A stretch of DNA of 64,000 nucleotides from UBA2834 sp963623365 (GCA_963623365.1 CAVFJY010000003.1:1-64000), one strand, 5' to 3'. Shown: positions 25,729-34,434, counted from the first letter of the stretch. The notes: a model not told the origin generated them from the sequence alone. Translations and numbers: made by a program.

Positions 25729-25769
25729 AAGCTAATTATATATAAGCGATTTTGTTGTCGCAAGCTAAG

Positions 25770-25799
25770 AAAAAATAGCCGCAGGGGCGACTATTTTTG
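25770..25799 (-). terminator. Intrinsic terminator after the 25812 gene
   Basis: AAAAATAG-C-CGC pairs with GCG-A-CTATTTTT with one mismatch; a T-run follows on the minus strand. Confidence 0.7.
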
Positions 25800-25811
25800 C
25801 TCCGATTAATA

Positions 25812-26105
25812 TTATTCAACACGCAAACGATGCATAATTGTGAGGGTAGCAATAAGCAAAGCAAAGGCAATCACGGCAGTTTCGAAATAATAATCGAGCT
25901 GAATAGACAAGTTTTCGGCATTATAGGCCTGTACTTTGCACATCGCCATCTCTTCCTCACTAAACACATCGTCGTATTGAAGACAGTTAGCTGAATATAC
26001 ATCGGTCTGACCGTAGCCACCGACATTAACGGTTGCGTCGCGCACCCAAAGTATACCAGTGCCCATTAGTATAATTATTATTACAATTATGCCCCACAGG
26101 GACAC
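25812..26105 (-). CDS. Small two-helix membrane protein, unknown
   Basis: 97 residues from a GTG start (AAGG 8 nt upstream). Helix one is at about 4-20, helix two at about 73-92. The loop between (about 50 residues, outside by the positive-inside rule) contains two Cys that could pair. No family recognised. It is ended by its own terminator and lies upstream of the multidomain hydrolase on the same strand. Confidence 0.6.
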   Translation of the reverse strand: MSLWGIIVIIIILMGTGILWVRDATVNVGGYGQTDVYSANCLQYDDVFSEEEMAMCKVQAYNAENLSIQLDYYFETAVIAFALLIATLTIMHRLRVE

Positions 26106-26227
26106 GATATTAGCCTTGATATTCTTTTTGCTAAAGAAATTGATTTTATTTTATGTTATTTTCAGAATAATGTAAAAATCTTTACTCATGCGAGTATAAT
26201 CCAAGATCGATACTATCCACTTATATA

Positions 26228-26989
26228 TCAGACACAAGTATAGCCGCCATCAACTGGCAAAATTGTGCCCGTAACATAACGCGCCTCGTCGGACGCAAGA
26301 AAGACCGCCGCTGCGTCTAGCTCACCCGGCTTGCCGTAGCGCTGCATTGGTACATGTTCATGCGCAAAATCTTGAAAGTCCTTCGTATCTAACACTGGCT
26401 TAGTTAGCTCAGTTTCGAAAAAGCCAGGGCAGATACAATTACAGGTAATACCAGAAGTAGCCAACTCAGCCGCAACGGCACGCGTAAAGTTCACAACGGC
26501 GCCTTTCGAAGCGTGATAGGCGACCGTAGGGATTTTAGCATTACCAACCATGCCATACATTGAGGCAATATTGATAATCCGACCATAATTATGTTTTTTC
26601 ATCAAGCTCGCAAATGCGCGCGTCATCTTAAAGACCGAAGTCTCATCAACGGCAATGGTAAAATCCCACTCTTCGTCCGTCATCGTAAGCACACCCGCAT
26701 CCTTTGATGATCCGGCGCAATTAAGCAGAATGTCTACGCGGCTGAATTTTGCTTCGGTTTGCTTGACGGCAGCCTCGATATCTTCCGTTTTGGTAACGTC
26801 GCAGCGAATCGGTAAAACTTCCACGCCATACTCTTTATTTAGTTTCTTGGCGAATTCTTCAAGCCGCTCAAAGCGTCGCGCCAGAATTACCAAATTAGCG
26901 CCTTGGCGCGCGAAAGCAGTCGCCATCTGCACGCCCAGCCCCGAGCTGGCACCGGTCACGACCGCTACTTTTCCCTTCAAATCAAACAT
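26228..26989 (-). CDS. Short-chain dehydrogenase/reductase (SDR)
   Basis: 253 residues, classical SDR. The nucleotide-binding motif is TGASSGLGVQMA, NCAGS is the NNAG equivalent, and the catalytic Ser-Tyr-Lys set is ASMYG...YHASKGAV. The C-terminus VTGTILPVDGGYTCV is typical of FabG and glucose/gluconate dehydrogenase relatives. It uses NAD(P)H to reduce or oxidise a keto/hydroxy group. The substrate is unknown. The ATG at 26989 is chosen because AGGAGG is 5 nt away; a GTG two codons earlier touches the Shine-Dalgarno. A TATAAT lies at 27009-27014. Confidence 0.95.
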   Translation of the reverse strand: MFDLKGKVAVVTGASSGLGVQMATAFARQGANLVILARRFERLEEFAKKLNKEYGVEVLPIRCDVTKTEDIEAAVKQTEAKFSRVDILLNCAGSSKDAGVLTMTDEEWDFTIAVDETSVFKMTRAFASLMKKHNYGRIINIASMYGMVGNAKIPTVAYHASKGAVVNFTRAVAAELATSGITCNCICPGFFETELTKPVLDTKDFQDFAHEHVPMQRYGKPGELDAAAVFLASDEARYVTGTILPVDGGYTCV

Positions 26990-27115
26990 AAACACCTCCT
27001 TTGTGATTATTATACATGATGCGGCTAATGATTACTGCATCCGGGTCGTCGATTCACGAAGATTGCGCGACATCGAAATATGCGTCGCCAAAAACCGTTA
27101 TATTCCAAAAAATGC

Positions 27116-27144
27116 TTGTATGTTTTGCGAGAAAAGCTTATGAT
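27116..27144 (+). promoter_or_regulatory. Promoter of the 24-codon gene
   Basis: TTGTAT (27116-27121), a 17-bp spacer, then TATGAT (27139-27144). The spacer holds TTTTGCGA just before TATGATAA. The same two blocks recur in the promoter at 27333. Confidence 0.6.
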
Positions 27145-27197
27145 AATAATGAGTGTTGAGTTGAGAGACAAAAAAGCAAAAAAAATAGAGGTGAAAA

Positions 27198-27272
27198 ATG
27201 AAAATCAACATCGTTGAGAAGCGAGATGATTCTAGCCGAATTGCGATTCGACGCGAAGGCTTTACGCTTTAA
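27198..27272 (+). CDS. Candidate 24-residue small protein
   Basis: ATG to TAA codes for MKINIVEKRDDSSRIAIRRE plus four more residues. It has a strong ribosome binding site (GAGGTG, 4-5 nt upstream), its own promoter and a perfect hairpin right after the stop. The peptide is charged, with no membrane segment. It could be a real microprotein, a leader peptide or part of a small regulatory RNA. Confidence 0.5.
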   Translation: MKINIVEKRDDSSRIAIRREGFTL

Positions 27273-27275
27273 ATA

Positions 27276-27303
27276 GAATGACCGAGCAAAAACTCGGTCA
27301 TTC
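27276..27303 (+). terminator. Perfect 11-bp hairpin after the 24-codon gene
   Basis: GAATGACCGAG, a 6-nt loop and CTCGGTCATTC. There is no T-tract on the plus strand, so it may protect the RNA 3' end or act as part of a small RNA rather than as a standard terminator. Confidence 0.6.
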
Positions 27304-27332
27304 TAGTATCGGTCAGTCGTCTGCCGGAAGGC

Positions 27333-27361
27333 TTGACTTTTTTGCGAAACTATGATAAAAT
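27333..27361 (+). promoter_or_regulatory. Promoter of the 27410 gene
   Basis: TTGACT (27333-27338), 17 bp, TAAAAT (27356-27361). It contains TTTTGCGA followed by TATGATAA, as does the promoter at 27116. Confidence 0.65.
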
Positions 27362-27409
27362 AATATTGTTGGCAACTTGTCAAGGTACTTTGGAAAGGAG
27401 GGGTGCAAT

Positions 27410-27859
27410 ATGAGGACTTATAAACACCGATCTTTCATATTCACCGCGCTGGACGATTTTAGGGCACACACAAAGCTCGAAGACCGACTTGCGGCTGCCG
27501 AAGAATTTGGTATACAGATCGTTTATGACAATGAGCTAAAGCGCTCTGATTATACGGTAAAATCTGGTCCATTTTGGCGTTTTCGCCGCCGCATTGAAGA
27601 TCTAATTAGAGGCGTTGATAATGATGGTAGCTTTTTTATTCGAATGCTCGAAGTGAGCGAAGGTTCGAATCTGAAGCTGTATTATTATGACCCTAAAGCC
27701 AACAATGAGGCTGTCGTTGAGATTAAACGACGACCGGGATTACATTTATGTTTCCGCTCAGGCAAAGATAGAGACTTGATGGTTTTCGTTGACATGATTT
27801 GCGGCGAAGACAATCAACTTCACTTTTTTAGTTTTGGCGACACAATCGTTGTCGAATAA
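27410..27859 (+). CDS. Small soluble protein, unknown function
   Basis: 149 residues starting MRTYKHRSFIF, chosen because AAAGGAGG lies 8 nt upstream. The protein is mixed alpha/beta and charged, with no signal or membrane segment. Motifs such as SGPFWRFRRRIEDLIRG and LHLCFRSGKDRDLMVFVDM are visible, but no family is recognised. It is a monocistronic unit with a good promoter and a strong terminator. Confidence 0.7.
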   Translation: MRTYKHRSFIFTALDDFRAHTKLEDRLAAAEEFGIQIVYDNELKRSDYTVKSGPFWRFRRRIEDLIRGVDNDGSFFIRMLEVSEGSNLKLYYYDPKANNEAVVEIKRRPGLHLCFRSGKDRDLMVFVDMICGEDNQLHFFSFGDTIVVE

Positions 27860-27871
27860 GTCCAGCTACTG

Positions 27872-27896
27872 GCCACGGTTTTTGCCGTGGCTTTTT
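27872..27896 (+). terminator. Intrinsic terminator after the 27410 gene
   Basis: GCCACGG, a 6-nt loop, CCGTGGC, then TTTTT. Confidence 0.88.
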
Positions 27897-27906
27897 AACT
27901 TTGCAA

Positions 27907-28431
27907 CTAGCGTTTTTGATAGATTTTGATATGCGCAGCGGCATATTTTTTATCACTAAGCAGCTCTAGGTAGATGAAATCGGGCGGTGTCGGCTGGGCA
28001 GGATGTGATAGAACGAAGAATCCCCCCGGAACGAGATGGCGAATTAGTTCAGCGACCAATTCATATTGAGGACGATCGTAAGGCGGGTCAGCAAAAATTA
28101 GGCCATAATCGCCATCGGGCACACGGAGAATGTTGGCACGGTCAGCACAATTAAGTTTAGCCAGATTTTGCCGAATGGTTTTAGTAGCTTTATGATTATT
28201 TTCCATAAAGTCGACATGACTAGCACCGAGCGACAACGCCTCAAGGCCAAGAGCGCCGCTACCAGCAAAAGCATCAAGAATGCGTCGCCCAGCGATTTCC
28301 GCGCGTAGGCGGTTAAAAATCGCCATGCGCTCACGCTCGCCCATCGGGTGCGTGCTGTTAGTTTTAGGCGCATCAATATATTGACCACCAAAAACACCCG
28401 AAACAATCCTGAGTTTTTGGGCGCTAAGCAT
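27907..28431 (-). CDS. rsmD: 16S rRNA (guanine-N2)-methyltransferase RsmD
   Basis: 174 residues. The RsmD pattern is clear: LRIVSGVFGGQYIDAP at the N-terminus, the RPMGERERMAIFNRL-type block (HPMGERERMAIFNRL), SAM motif ILDAFAGSGALGLEALS and catalytic FADPPYD. RsmD methylates G966 of 16S rRNA on the assembled 30S. It overlaps the upstream gene by 8 bp and is the last gene of a minus-strand run that includes recG. Confidence 0.94.
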   Translation of the reverse strand: MLSAQKLRIVSGVFGGQYIDAPKTNSTHPMGERERMAIFNRLRAEIAGRRILDAFAGSGALGLEALSLGASHVDFMENNHKATKTIRQNLAKLNCADRANILRVPDGDYGLIFADPPYDRPQYELVAELIRHLVPGGFFVLSHPAQPTPPDFIYLELLSDKKYAAAHIKIYQKR

Positions 28432-29245
28432 TTTTCGCCTCCAGGACGGCCGCCGCCCACGCTAGCGTAATTGCGCGGACGATTTCCGGAATTAGAATTT
28501 CGCGCGTCTCGATGACAAGTTCGGTATTCCAGCCCTTTTCGAGAAAACGATCATACATTTTCATCGCATCGACTTTGGCGAGGGCGGCATAGAAAGCCTG
28601 TTCACAGTCAGGATGTTTAAATTCGGCGCGTTGCAAATTTTTGGGCGCAAGTCGCTTGAGTGGAATTGGCGTAATTACATAAGCAACGCCATATTCGAAA
28701 GCAATATGTTTCGTCATTACGCCGCCTGCGCCCCAATACAGCCAGTTATTGCGTGCCGCCTGAGCAAGATTGTCGCCACGCATAATGCCTTTGATCTCAA
28801 TACCAAACAGACGTTTGTAGTCCTTATCGCTCATCAGTTCGTCAACCACCTGGCGATAAGGGTAATGATGTGCAGGCGTGAGACCGTCGGTAATAACGTG
28901 CGCCAGCCAAGCCGCCTCAAAAGCAGCCCGTTCATGGTTATGCTTTTTTATTGCTTGGACGAGATTATAATAATGGTCGCGCAAGTAACCAATTAGAACA
29001 CCATCGTCATGCGCAGGATTGATGAAATGTTCAGGCTCGTCGACACCGGGAGACTTGCGCTTAAGGCCGTCCGGACCACGAATGCCTTCAAAATGCAGAA
29101 TTTCCTTAATGGAAGGAAAATTGCGTTGGGCGATGGGTAGGTTTTTATTGAGCAGCCAACGCGCGCTGCGGTCGAGTTTTTGATGCGTACCAATTAATTC
29201 ACCAGAATGTTTCGAATTCGTATTAACGCCGAGTGTAGAATACAT
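28424..29245 (-). CDS. Zinc phospholipase C / S1-P1 nuclease-like protein
   Basis: 273 residues, mostly helical, no signal peptide. The block WLAHVITDGLTPAHHYPYRQ resembles the HxxxDxxxPxH zinc-binding motif of bacterial zinc-dependent phospholipase C and S1/P1 nucleases. DEPEHFINPAHDDG and HNHERAAFEAAW add further His/Asp candidates. This may be an all-helical metallo-hydrolase, but substrate and location are unknown. It sits between recG and rsmD. Confidence 0.6.
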   Translation of the reverse strand: MYSTLGVNTNSKHSGELIGTHQKLDRSARWLLNKNLPIAQRNFPSIKEILHFEGIRGPDGLKRKSPGVDEPEHFINPAHDDGVLIGYLRDHYYNLVQAIKKHNHERAAFEAAWLAHVITDGLTPAHHYPYRQVVDELMSDKDYKRLFGIEIKGIMRGDNLAQAARNNWLYWGAGGVMTKHIAFEYGVAYVITPIPLKRLAPKNLQRAEFKHPDCEQAFYAALAKVDAMKMYDRFLEKGWNTELVIETREILIPEIVRAITLAWAAAVLEAKNA

Positions 29246-29247
29246 TT

Positions 29248-31251
29248 TTAGTTTAGAATAGTTAATCTTTGATATTTACGCACAGAGGCGCTTAACTCTT
29301 TATATTCTAGCATATCGGCGTGCTGCCGGCAGAATTCTTGAACAAGCTGGTCAGCTTTATGAACTAGCTTGGTATCCGTAATCGTCGCAATGCGCAAATC
29401 AAGGGCACCATGCTGCAATGAGCCGTAGAGTTCACCTGGGCCGCGCAGCTTTAGATCAACTTCGGCGAGATAAAAACCATCTTGCGAGCGCTCAATTTCG
29501 CGCAAACGTCGCGTAGGTGCGTCGGAATTGGAGTTAATTAGATAACAATAAGATGCCGCGCTGCCCCGCCCAACCCGACCGCGCAACTGATGTAGCTGCG
29601 ATAGGCCATATTGGTCAGCATCAGCAATCACCATAACAGTCGCATTCGGCACATTCACGCCTACTTCCACAACGGTCGTACTAACTAAAATATCAATCTC
29701 GCCGCGAGCAAACAGCGTCATAATCTCGTCTTTTTCGGACGGCTTCATTTTGCCGTGCAGATAAGCGACATTACGCTCTGGGAATTGATGCGCAATTTTC
29801 TGCACCTCAGCCTTAACGCTAGATAGCTCGCTGTTACCTTTATCGTCAATCTTTTTGCAAATGTAATAGACCTGATGTTTGGCGTCGAGCTCACGCGCAA
29901 TCGCTCGCCACATTTGCTTCATAGAATTAGGCGAGACAATTTTGGTAGCAATTGGCTGACGCCCAGCAGGCAATTCGTCGAGCACCGAGACGGCAAGGTC
30001 GCCAAAAATCGTGAGCTGAAGCGAGCGCGGAATTGGCGTCGCGGTCATAGACAATAAATGCGGCATCGTATGAGCTTTGCTGAGTAATTTTTGACGCTGC
30101 GCAACACCAAAACGATGTTGCTCATCAATAATCGCTAAACCGAGCTGTGCAAATTCCGTGTCGTCTGTAATGAGTGCGTGTGTACCAACAACCAGGTCAA
30201 CATTACCCCGTTTAATCTGCTGCTTGAGCGTATCTTTGTGTTTAGTCGAGCCAGTCAACAATGCAATTCGCAAGCGATTACCGAACAACTTCGAGAGCGA
30301 TTCAGCGTGCTGTGTGGCGAGCACCTCAGTCGGCGCCATTAGGGCCGCTTGAAAGCCAGCATTAGCCGCCATAAAAGCACTCAGTGCCGCTACTAATGTT
30401 TTGCCCGAGCCAACATCGCCTTGCAATAGGCGATTCATCGGAATATCCTCAGCCATATCTTGTAGGATCTCCCAAGTCGCACGGCGTTGCGCATTGGTTA
30501 GTTTGAAGGGTAGACTCGTGATGAATTGTTTGAAATCATCCATGCTGCCGCGAATTGGCGCGGTGCGTAATTTTTGATTAGCTTCGCGATTCAGCCGCGC
30601 CGCCAACAATAAACTGAATAATTCTTCCGTGGCAAGATATTCGCGGCCAGCACGAGCCTGTGCGAGCGTTTCGGGAAAATGTACATCAAACAACGCATCA
30701 GCACGGCCGGCAAAATTCGGAATCATATCGGGAACTAAGGCGATATTATTTTTGATGCTCATTAGGAACTTCTTAAAATCTTGCGACTTAACCGAGCCGC
30801 GCGCAGGATAGACGGGCTGGATTTTCGCGTCCGTTGCGGCATTATCATGCTCACTGGCTAGCACGGCAGAGGGGTTCGAGATTTGATAATGACCGTAGCT
30901 TAGCGCCATCGTACCGGAAAAATAATATTCTTTAGTCTGGTCAAATTGCTTAGCACGATAAGGCTGATTGAACCAAATTACTTTAATTGCGCCCGTATCG
31001 TCGCGCAAAGTCGCTTCAGTTAAAGCAAGATTACGGCGCATACGGCGCGTCGAAATAGTTTCGATTTTTGCACGCACGGTAACTTTACCCGGTTGAAGAC
31101 TAGCTATCGATTGGGCCTGCTGATAATCCTCATAGTCACGCGGAAGGTGGTAAACCAAATCGCGTAGCGTAAAAATACCTGCCCTATGTAAGACCTCGGC
31201 AGTTTTGGGGCCAATGCCTTTCACCTCTTGAATCGGCGCAGCTAAATCCAT
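29248..31251 (-). CDS. recG: ATP-dependent DNA helicase RecG
   Basis: 667 residues. N-terminal HhH (VKGIGPKTAEVLHRAG), wedge/OB domain, then the helicase core: Walker A QGDVGSGKTLVA, DEQH box (IIDEQHRFGVAQR), TATPIPRSL, and the C-terminal motifs GMKP-like HGKMKPSEKDE, VSTTVVEVGVNVPNAT and QLHQLRGRVGRG. RecG reverses stalled forks and processes recombination and D-loop intermediates. A -10-like TAAAAT lies 6 nt upstream of the ATG. Confidence 0.97.
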   Translation of the reverse strand: MDLAAPIQEVKGIGPKTAEVLHRAGIFTLRDLVYHLPRDYEDYQQAQSIASLQPGKVTVRAKIETISTRRMRRNLALTEATLRDDTGAIKVIWFNQPYRAKQFDQTKEYYFSGTMALSYGHYQISNPSAVLASEHDNAATDAKIQPVYPARGSVKSQDFKKFLMSIKNNIALVPDMIPNFAGRADALFDVHFPETLAQARAGREYLATEELFSLLLAARLNREANQKLRTAPIRGSMDDFKQFITSLPFKLTNAQRRATWEILQDMAEDIPMNRLLQGDVGSGKTLVAALSAFMAANAGFQAALMAPTEVLATQHAESLSKLFGNRLRIALLTGSTKHKDTLKQQIKRGNVDLVVGTHALITDDTEFAQLGLAIIDEQHRFGVAQRQKLLSKAHTMPHLLSMTATPIPRSLQLTIFGDLAVSVLDELPAGRQPIATKIVSPNSMKQMWRAIARELDAKHQVYYICKKIDDKGNSELSSVKAEVQKIAHQFPERNVAYLHGKMKPSEKDEIMTLFARGEIDILVSTTVVEVGVNVPNATVMVIADADQYGLSQLHQLRGRVGRGSAASYCYLINSNSDAPTRRLREIERSQDGFYLAEVDLKLRGPGELYGSLQHGALDLRIATITDTKLVHKADQLVQEFCRQHADMLEYKELSASVRKYQRLTILN

Positions 31252-31263
31252 AGCTCTATTTTA

Positions 31264-31920
31264 CTATTCTTGAGGTGTCTTTGGCGCATTTTCGGCGCGC
31301 CACTTGGCGATTTCACCATGATTGCCGCTAAGCAGAACTTCTGGCACACGCAGGCCACGAAATTCTTCGGGGCGAGTATATTGCGGGTATTCATAATTAT
31401 CACCGTCCGAAAAACTTTCGATTTCGGCAGAGTTTTCGCCACCTAATACCCCTGGAATTAAACGCACAATTGAATCAACAACGGCCATTGTTGGAATCTC
31501 GCCACCTGTCAAAATAAATTTACCCAGACAAATTTGATAGTCGACCAAAGTTAGAATTCGTTCATCATAGCCCTCATAATGCGGACAAATAAAGATATAA
31601 TCCTCGCCAGATTTAGCGAATTTATCTGCATGCGCCTGATTCCAGAGCATGCCTTTTGGCGTCATCAATACAACCTTGGCGTCGACATTGCGCGTCTTTG
31701 CGTCTTCGACGGCGGCAAAAATTGGTTCAGGTTTAAGCAGCATACCATCACCGCCACCGTAGGGCGTGTCATCAACTTGACGGCGCGGACCAAGCCCAAA
31801 TTGGCGCAAATCAACTAACTCGAACTCAACCAGGCCACGGTCTTGGGCTTTCCAGAGCATGGATTGATTGAAAACTTTATCAAACATCTCTGGGAAGAGC
31901 GTAATTATCGAAATTTTCAT
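31264..31920 (-). CDS. trmD: tRNA (guanine37-N1)-methyltransferase TrmD
   Basis: 218 residues, start MKISIITLFPEMF. Deep-knot SPOUT motifs are DTPYGGGDGMLLKPEP, FICPHYEGYDERI and FILTGGEIPTMAVVDSI, all diagnostic. It makes m1G37 in tRNAs reading CNN/GGN codons and prevents frameshifting. The start overlaps the grpE stop as ATGA. The usual neighbours rpsP and rimM are elsewhere (rpsP at 55506). Confidence 0.97.
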   Translation of the reverse strand: MKISIITLFPEMFDKVFNQSMLWKAQDRGLVEFELVDLRQFGLGPRRQVDDTPYGGGDGMLLKPEPIFAAVEDAKTRNVDAKVVLMTPKGMLWNQAHADKFAKSGEDYIFICPHYEGYDERILTLVDYQICLGKFILTGGEIPTMAVVDSIVRLIPGVLGGENSAEIESFSDGDNYEYPQYTRPEEFRGLRVPEVLLSGNHGEIAKWRAENAPKTPQE

Positions 31921-32513
31921 TGTTTGACAACTTTAACCATCGTAGGGCGCAAAACTTCGCCATCGTAATAATAGCCCGCCCGCAAAGTCTCGGCGACCAG
32001 CTCTGTATCACCGTCACCCTCGACCATAACAGCATCATGCAAATCAGGATCGAATTCGGCACCCGCGTCGGACGGAATTTTGCTCAGCCCTAAGTCTTTG
32101 ACAGTTTTTTCAAGACTTTTACTAAGTGGCGAGAGCGTATCGGGATTAGCAATAATCGCCCGCTCGATATCATCGAGCAAAGGTAACATCTTTCTAACTG
32201 TTGTAAATTTTACAACATTACCATATTGGGTCTTCTGCAACTCCGTTTGACGACGAAAGTTCTCAAAATCTGCCCGTGTCCGCTGTAAATCATTAATTAA
32301 TTCATTAATCTTTTCATTTTGTTGGTCATCAATGGATTTCTTTGGCTTTTTAAATAGTTTGGAAGCTTTAGCATTAGTCTTAGCGGCGTCGATGAGCGCT
32401 TCGCCGAGATTCTCGGATTGAGCAGCATTAGCATCAGTAATTTGATTTTCGACATTCTCCAGATTAGTGCGTTCACTGTTTAGCGATTCATTTAAGTCTT
32501 GGTCTTCGTTCAT
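31917..32513 (-). CDS. grpE: GrpE, nucleotide exchange factor of DnaK
   Basis: 198 residues. A polar, acidic N-terminus, a long coiled-coil helix (about 68-105, with DLQRTRADFENFRRQTE) and the C-terminal beta domain (GAEFDPDLHDAVMVEGD and VAETLRAGYYYDGEVLRPTMVKV) match GrpE. The start overlaps the hrcA stop (ATGA). hrcA-grpE is the usual heat-shock order, but dnaK and dnaJ do not follow; trmD does. Confidence 0.96.
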   Translation of the reverse strand: MNEDQDLNESLNSERTNLENVENQITDANAAQSENLGEALIDAAKTNAKASKLFKKPKKSIDDQQNEKINELINDLQRTRADFENFRRQTELQKTQYGNVVKFTTVRKMLPLLDDIERAIIANPDTLSPLSKSLEKTVKDLGLSKIPSDAGAEFDPDLHDAVMVEGDGDTELVAETLRAGYYYDGEVLRPTMVKVVKQ

Positions 32514-33244
32514 AAGATAATATCCTCCAGCATGATTCCCGCATGCCGCACCAGCGACATGACGCGTTTATAAGATTGACGAGTAGGGCCGAGCACGCCA
32601 ATATAGCTTCGGTCGGAATAAGGCGAGCGGAAGCGCGAGATAATCAAAGAGACATTCGAGGCCTTACCAACGGGATTCTCGGTACCGATATAAACATTAA
32701 TTGCTTCATTTGGCTGCACCTCTTTAAGCCATGGCTTGATGTTGTCAAGCAACTTACCAACAGCTTGAACTTGCGCATTTTGCAAGAACTCAGGCTGCGA
32801 AAAGAGATTACTGAAGCCAGAAATGTAAATTTGGTCACCAATGGTGGCGAGGCCGAGATTACCAGTCAGATTAACCAAGCTATCAACCGCGGCGCGAATC
32901 GCAAAATCTGCCCGCGTCTGGGCCTGAATACGCGTTGCAAGCGCGCGAGTTGGTCGATCGGCCGGCTCGGCATGCGCATGCTCCGGCAAAAGGTCACCCT
33001 CTTCGTCGATAGCCTGCTGTAGCGAATTCACGTAGAGGCGATAGCCGGCATCGGTCGGGATGCGTCCAGCGGAAGTATGCGGCTGCGCAATGTAGCCCAT
33101 TGATTCAAGCTTAACCATCTCGGCGCGAATTGTCGCAGACGAGCAATCGAATAGTTTCGCTAGAGTCACGCTGCCAACAGGCGTGGCTAATTCGGCATAT
33201 TCTTCAATGATAGCAAAAAGTATTTCTCTTTGACGATCGGTCAT
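32510..33244 (-). CDS. hrcA: Heat-inducible transcription repressor HrcA
   Basis: 244 residues, shorter than the usual 340. The winged helix is clear (TDRQREILFAIIEEYAELAT, then PVGSVTLA, SSATIRAEMVKLESMGYI, HTSAGRIPTDAGYRLYVN). The C-terminal part retains GPTRQSYKRVMSLV. The large inserted dimerisation domain looks shortened. It represses through the CIRCE operator overlapping its own promoter. The -10 box is 6 nt from the ATG, so the mRNA is probably leaderless. First gene of hrcA-grpE-trmD. Confidence 0.95.
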   Translation of the reverse strand: MTDRQREILFAIIEEYAELATPVGSVTLAKLFDCSSATIRAEMVKLESMGYIAQPHTSAGRIPTDAGYRLYVNSLQQAIDEEGDLLPEHAHAEPADRPTRALATRIQAQTRADFAIRAAVDSLVNLTGNLGLATIGDQIYISGFSNLFSQPEFLQNAQVQAVGKLLDNIKPWLKEVQPNEAINVYIGTENPVGKASNVSLIISRFRSPYSDRSYIGVLGPTRQSYKRVMSLVRHAGIMLEDIIL

Positions 33245-33250
33245 AATGAT

Positions 33251-33279
33251 ATTTTAGGACTTTTAGCACTCTAGGTCAA
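33251..33279 (-). promoter_or_regulatory. Promoter of hrcA-grpE-trmD
   Basis: On the minus strand: -35 TTGACC (33274-33279), exactly 17 bp, -10 TAAAAT (33251-33256), then 6 nt to the hrcA ATG. The promoter overlaps the CIRCE element. Confidence 0.85.
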
Positions 33280-33289
33280 GGTCTGCTAA
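33263..33289. promoter_or_regulatory. CIRCE operator (HrcA binding site)
   Basis: TTAGCACTC-N9-GTCTGCTAA matches the CIRCE consensus TTAGCACTC-N9-GAGTGCTAA at 16 of 18 positions. It covers the -35 box and spacer of the hrcA promoter and overlaps the stop codon of the upstream gene, so HrcA represses its own operon. Confidence 0.85.
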
Positions 33290-34428
33290 TCTAGCGTGAA
33301 GACTTGGTAATATTCGGAATTTTGCTGCAAGGTCCCGAGCAGAGCGTCGCTCTTGATCTTTCGAAGCGTATCGTAATCGCCACCTTTGCGCAACTTGGTA
33401 CCGGTCGCGTCATAAAGCTCGAAACTTCTGCCTTTAGCTGGGACATAAACAATAGTATCGTTATGAATAAAAATATATGCACCGAGTTCGACGACTTTAA
33501 ACTTCTCACCATCTTTAGTATAGATTCGTCGTTCACCGCCCTGCTCAAAACTAATACAAAAATTATCATGAATAAAGACGTGCTGGGAACCACGAATAAT
33601 TTCCTGGCCATCATAGACACGCACTAGACGGTAGGAGCCGCTAAGTTGCGCGACGATATATTGCCCCTCAACCCAAGTCATTTCTTTATAAACGTCACTG
33701 CTAATATCGGTATAGAAAGTATCGTATTTAAAACTAATTACTTGCGCATTGTCCGTCACAGAATAAATACCGGCTTTGTCTGATTCTGGATCGAGTTCGA
33801 GATAAATCTTGTCACCCCATTTGAATGGCTTAATATCGTGATATTCCTGATTCTCAATAGTCGTAAGTGCAACCTGTTTCTGATTCGTATCGTAGAGATA
33901 GAAATTGTCGTCACGGATTAAGATACGTTCGTCTGGCAATTCGGTAACTTTATAGCAATTACTAGTCTTGCACTGATAGCCATCAATTGTATCGTATTGA
34001 GCCTGCTCTTCTGGGGCGACACTAGCACCTGGGGCGACCGATTGACGCGCCGCGATGAAGGTATTAACGAGCATCCAAACCAACACGCCGACAACAATTA
34101 GGCCAAAAATAGCCAGAATCAGAAAAATCAGAAAGCGTCGCGCTTTATCGCGTCGTTCTTGTAGTTTGCGTTGACGCTCCATCTCTTGGTTGAAGGCTTT
34201 GATTTGCGCCAATTCTTCGCTTGCGCCCTCGCGCGTAGTCTCAACAAGGCTCTGCGATTGCACATTTTCGAGATTACCTGGTTGCACGATCACGCTATTT
34301 TTGCCGTCTTGACCGCTGGCGTCAGTTAGTTTCTTGACTTGTTCGGTTGGACCAATCTTACCCTCTAATAAGTTTTTAGAGATATTCGCCAGCCCGCCCG
34401 AGGCTTTGTTATCATCTTGATTATCCAT
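33286..34428 (-). CDS. Membrane-anchored protein with C-terminal beta-rich domain, unknown
   Basis: 380 residues from ATG 34428 (MDNQDDNKASGG). A polar cytoplasmic region (1-95, with a charged helix ERQRKLQERRDKARR), one transmembrane helix (about 100-125) and a large outside domain of about 250 residues with repeated beta motifs (for example ERILIRDDNFYLYDTNQKQ, SYRLVRVYDGQEIIRG), possibly a beta-propeller. No family assigned. It is divergent from the adenylate-kinase-like gene, and the two promoters overlap. Confidence 0.7.
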   Translation of the reverse strand: MDNQDDNKASGGLANISKNLLEGKIGPTEQVKKLTDASGQDGKNSVIVQPGNLENVQSQSLVETTREGASEELAQIKAFNQEMERQRKLQERRDKARRFLIFLILAIFGLIVVGVLVWMLVNTFIAARQSVAPGASVAPEEQAQYDTIDGYQCKTSNCYKVTELPDERILIRDDNFYLYDTNQKQVALTTIENQEYHDIKPFKWGDKIYLELDPESDKAGIYSVTDNAQVISFKYDTFYTDISSDVYKEMTWVEGQYIVAQLSGSYRLVRVYDGQEIIRGSQHVFIHDNFCISFEQGGERRIYTKDGEKFKVVELGAYIFIHNDTIVYVPAKGRSFELYDATGTKLRKGGDYDTLRKIKSDALLGTLQQNSEYYQVFTLD

Positions 34429-34434
34429 ATATGC

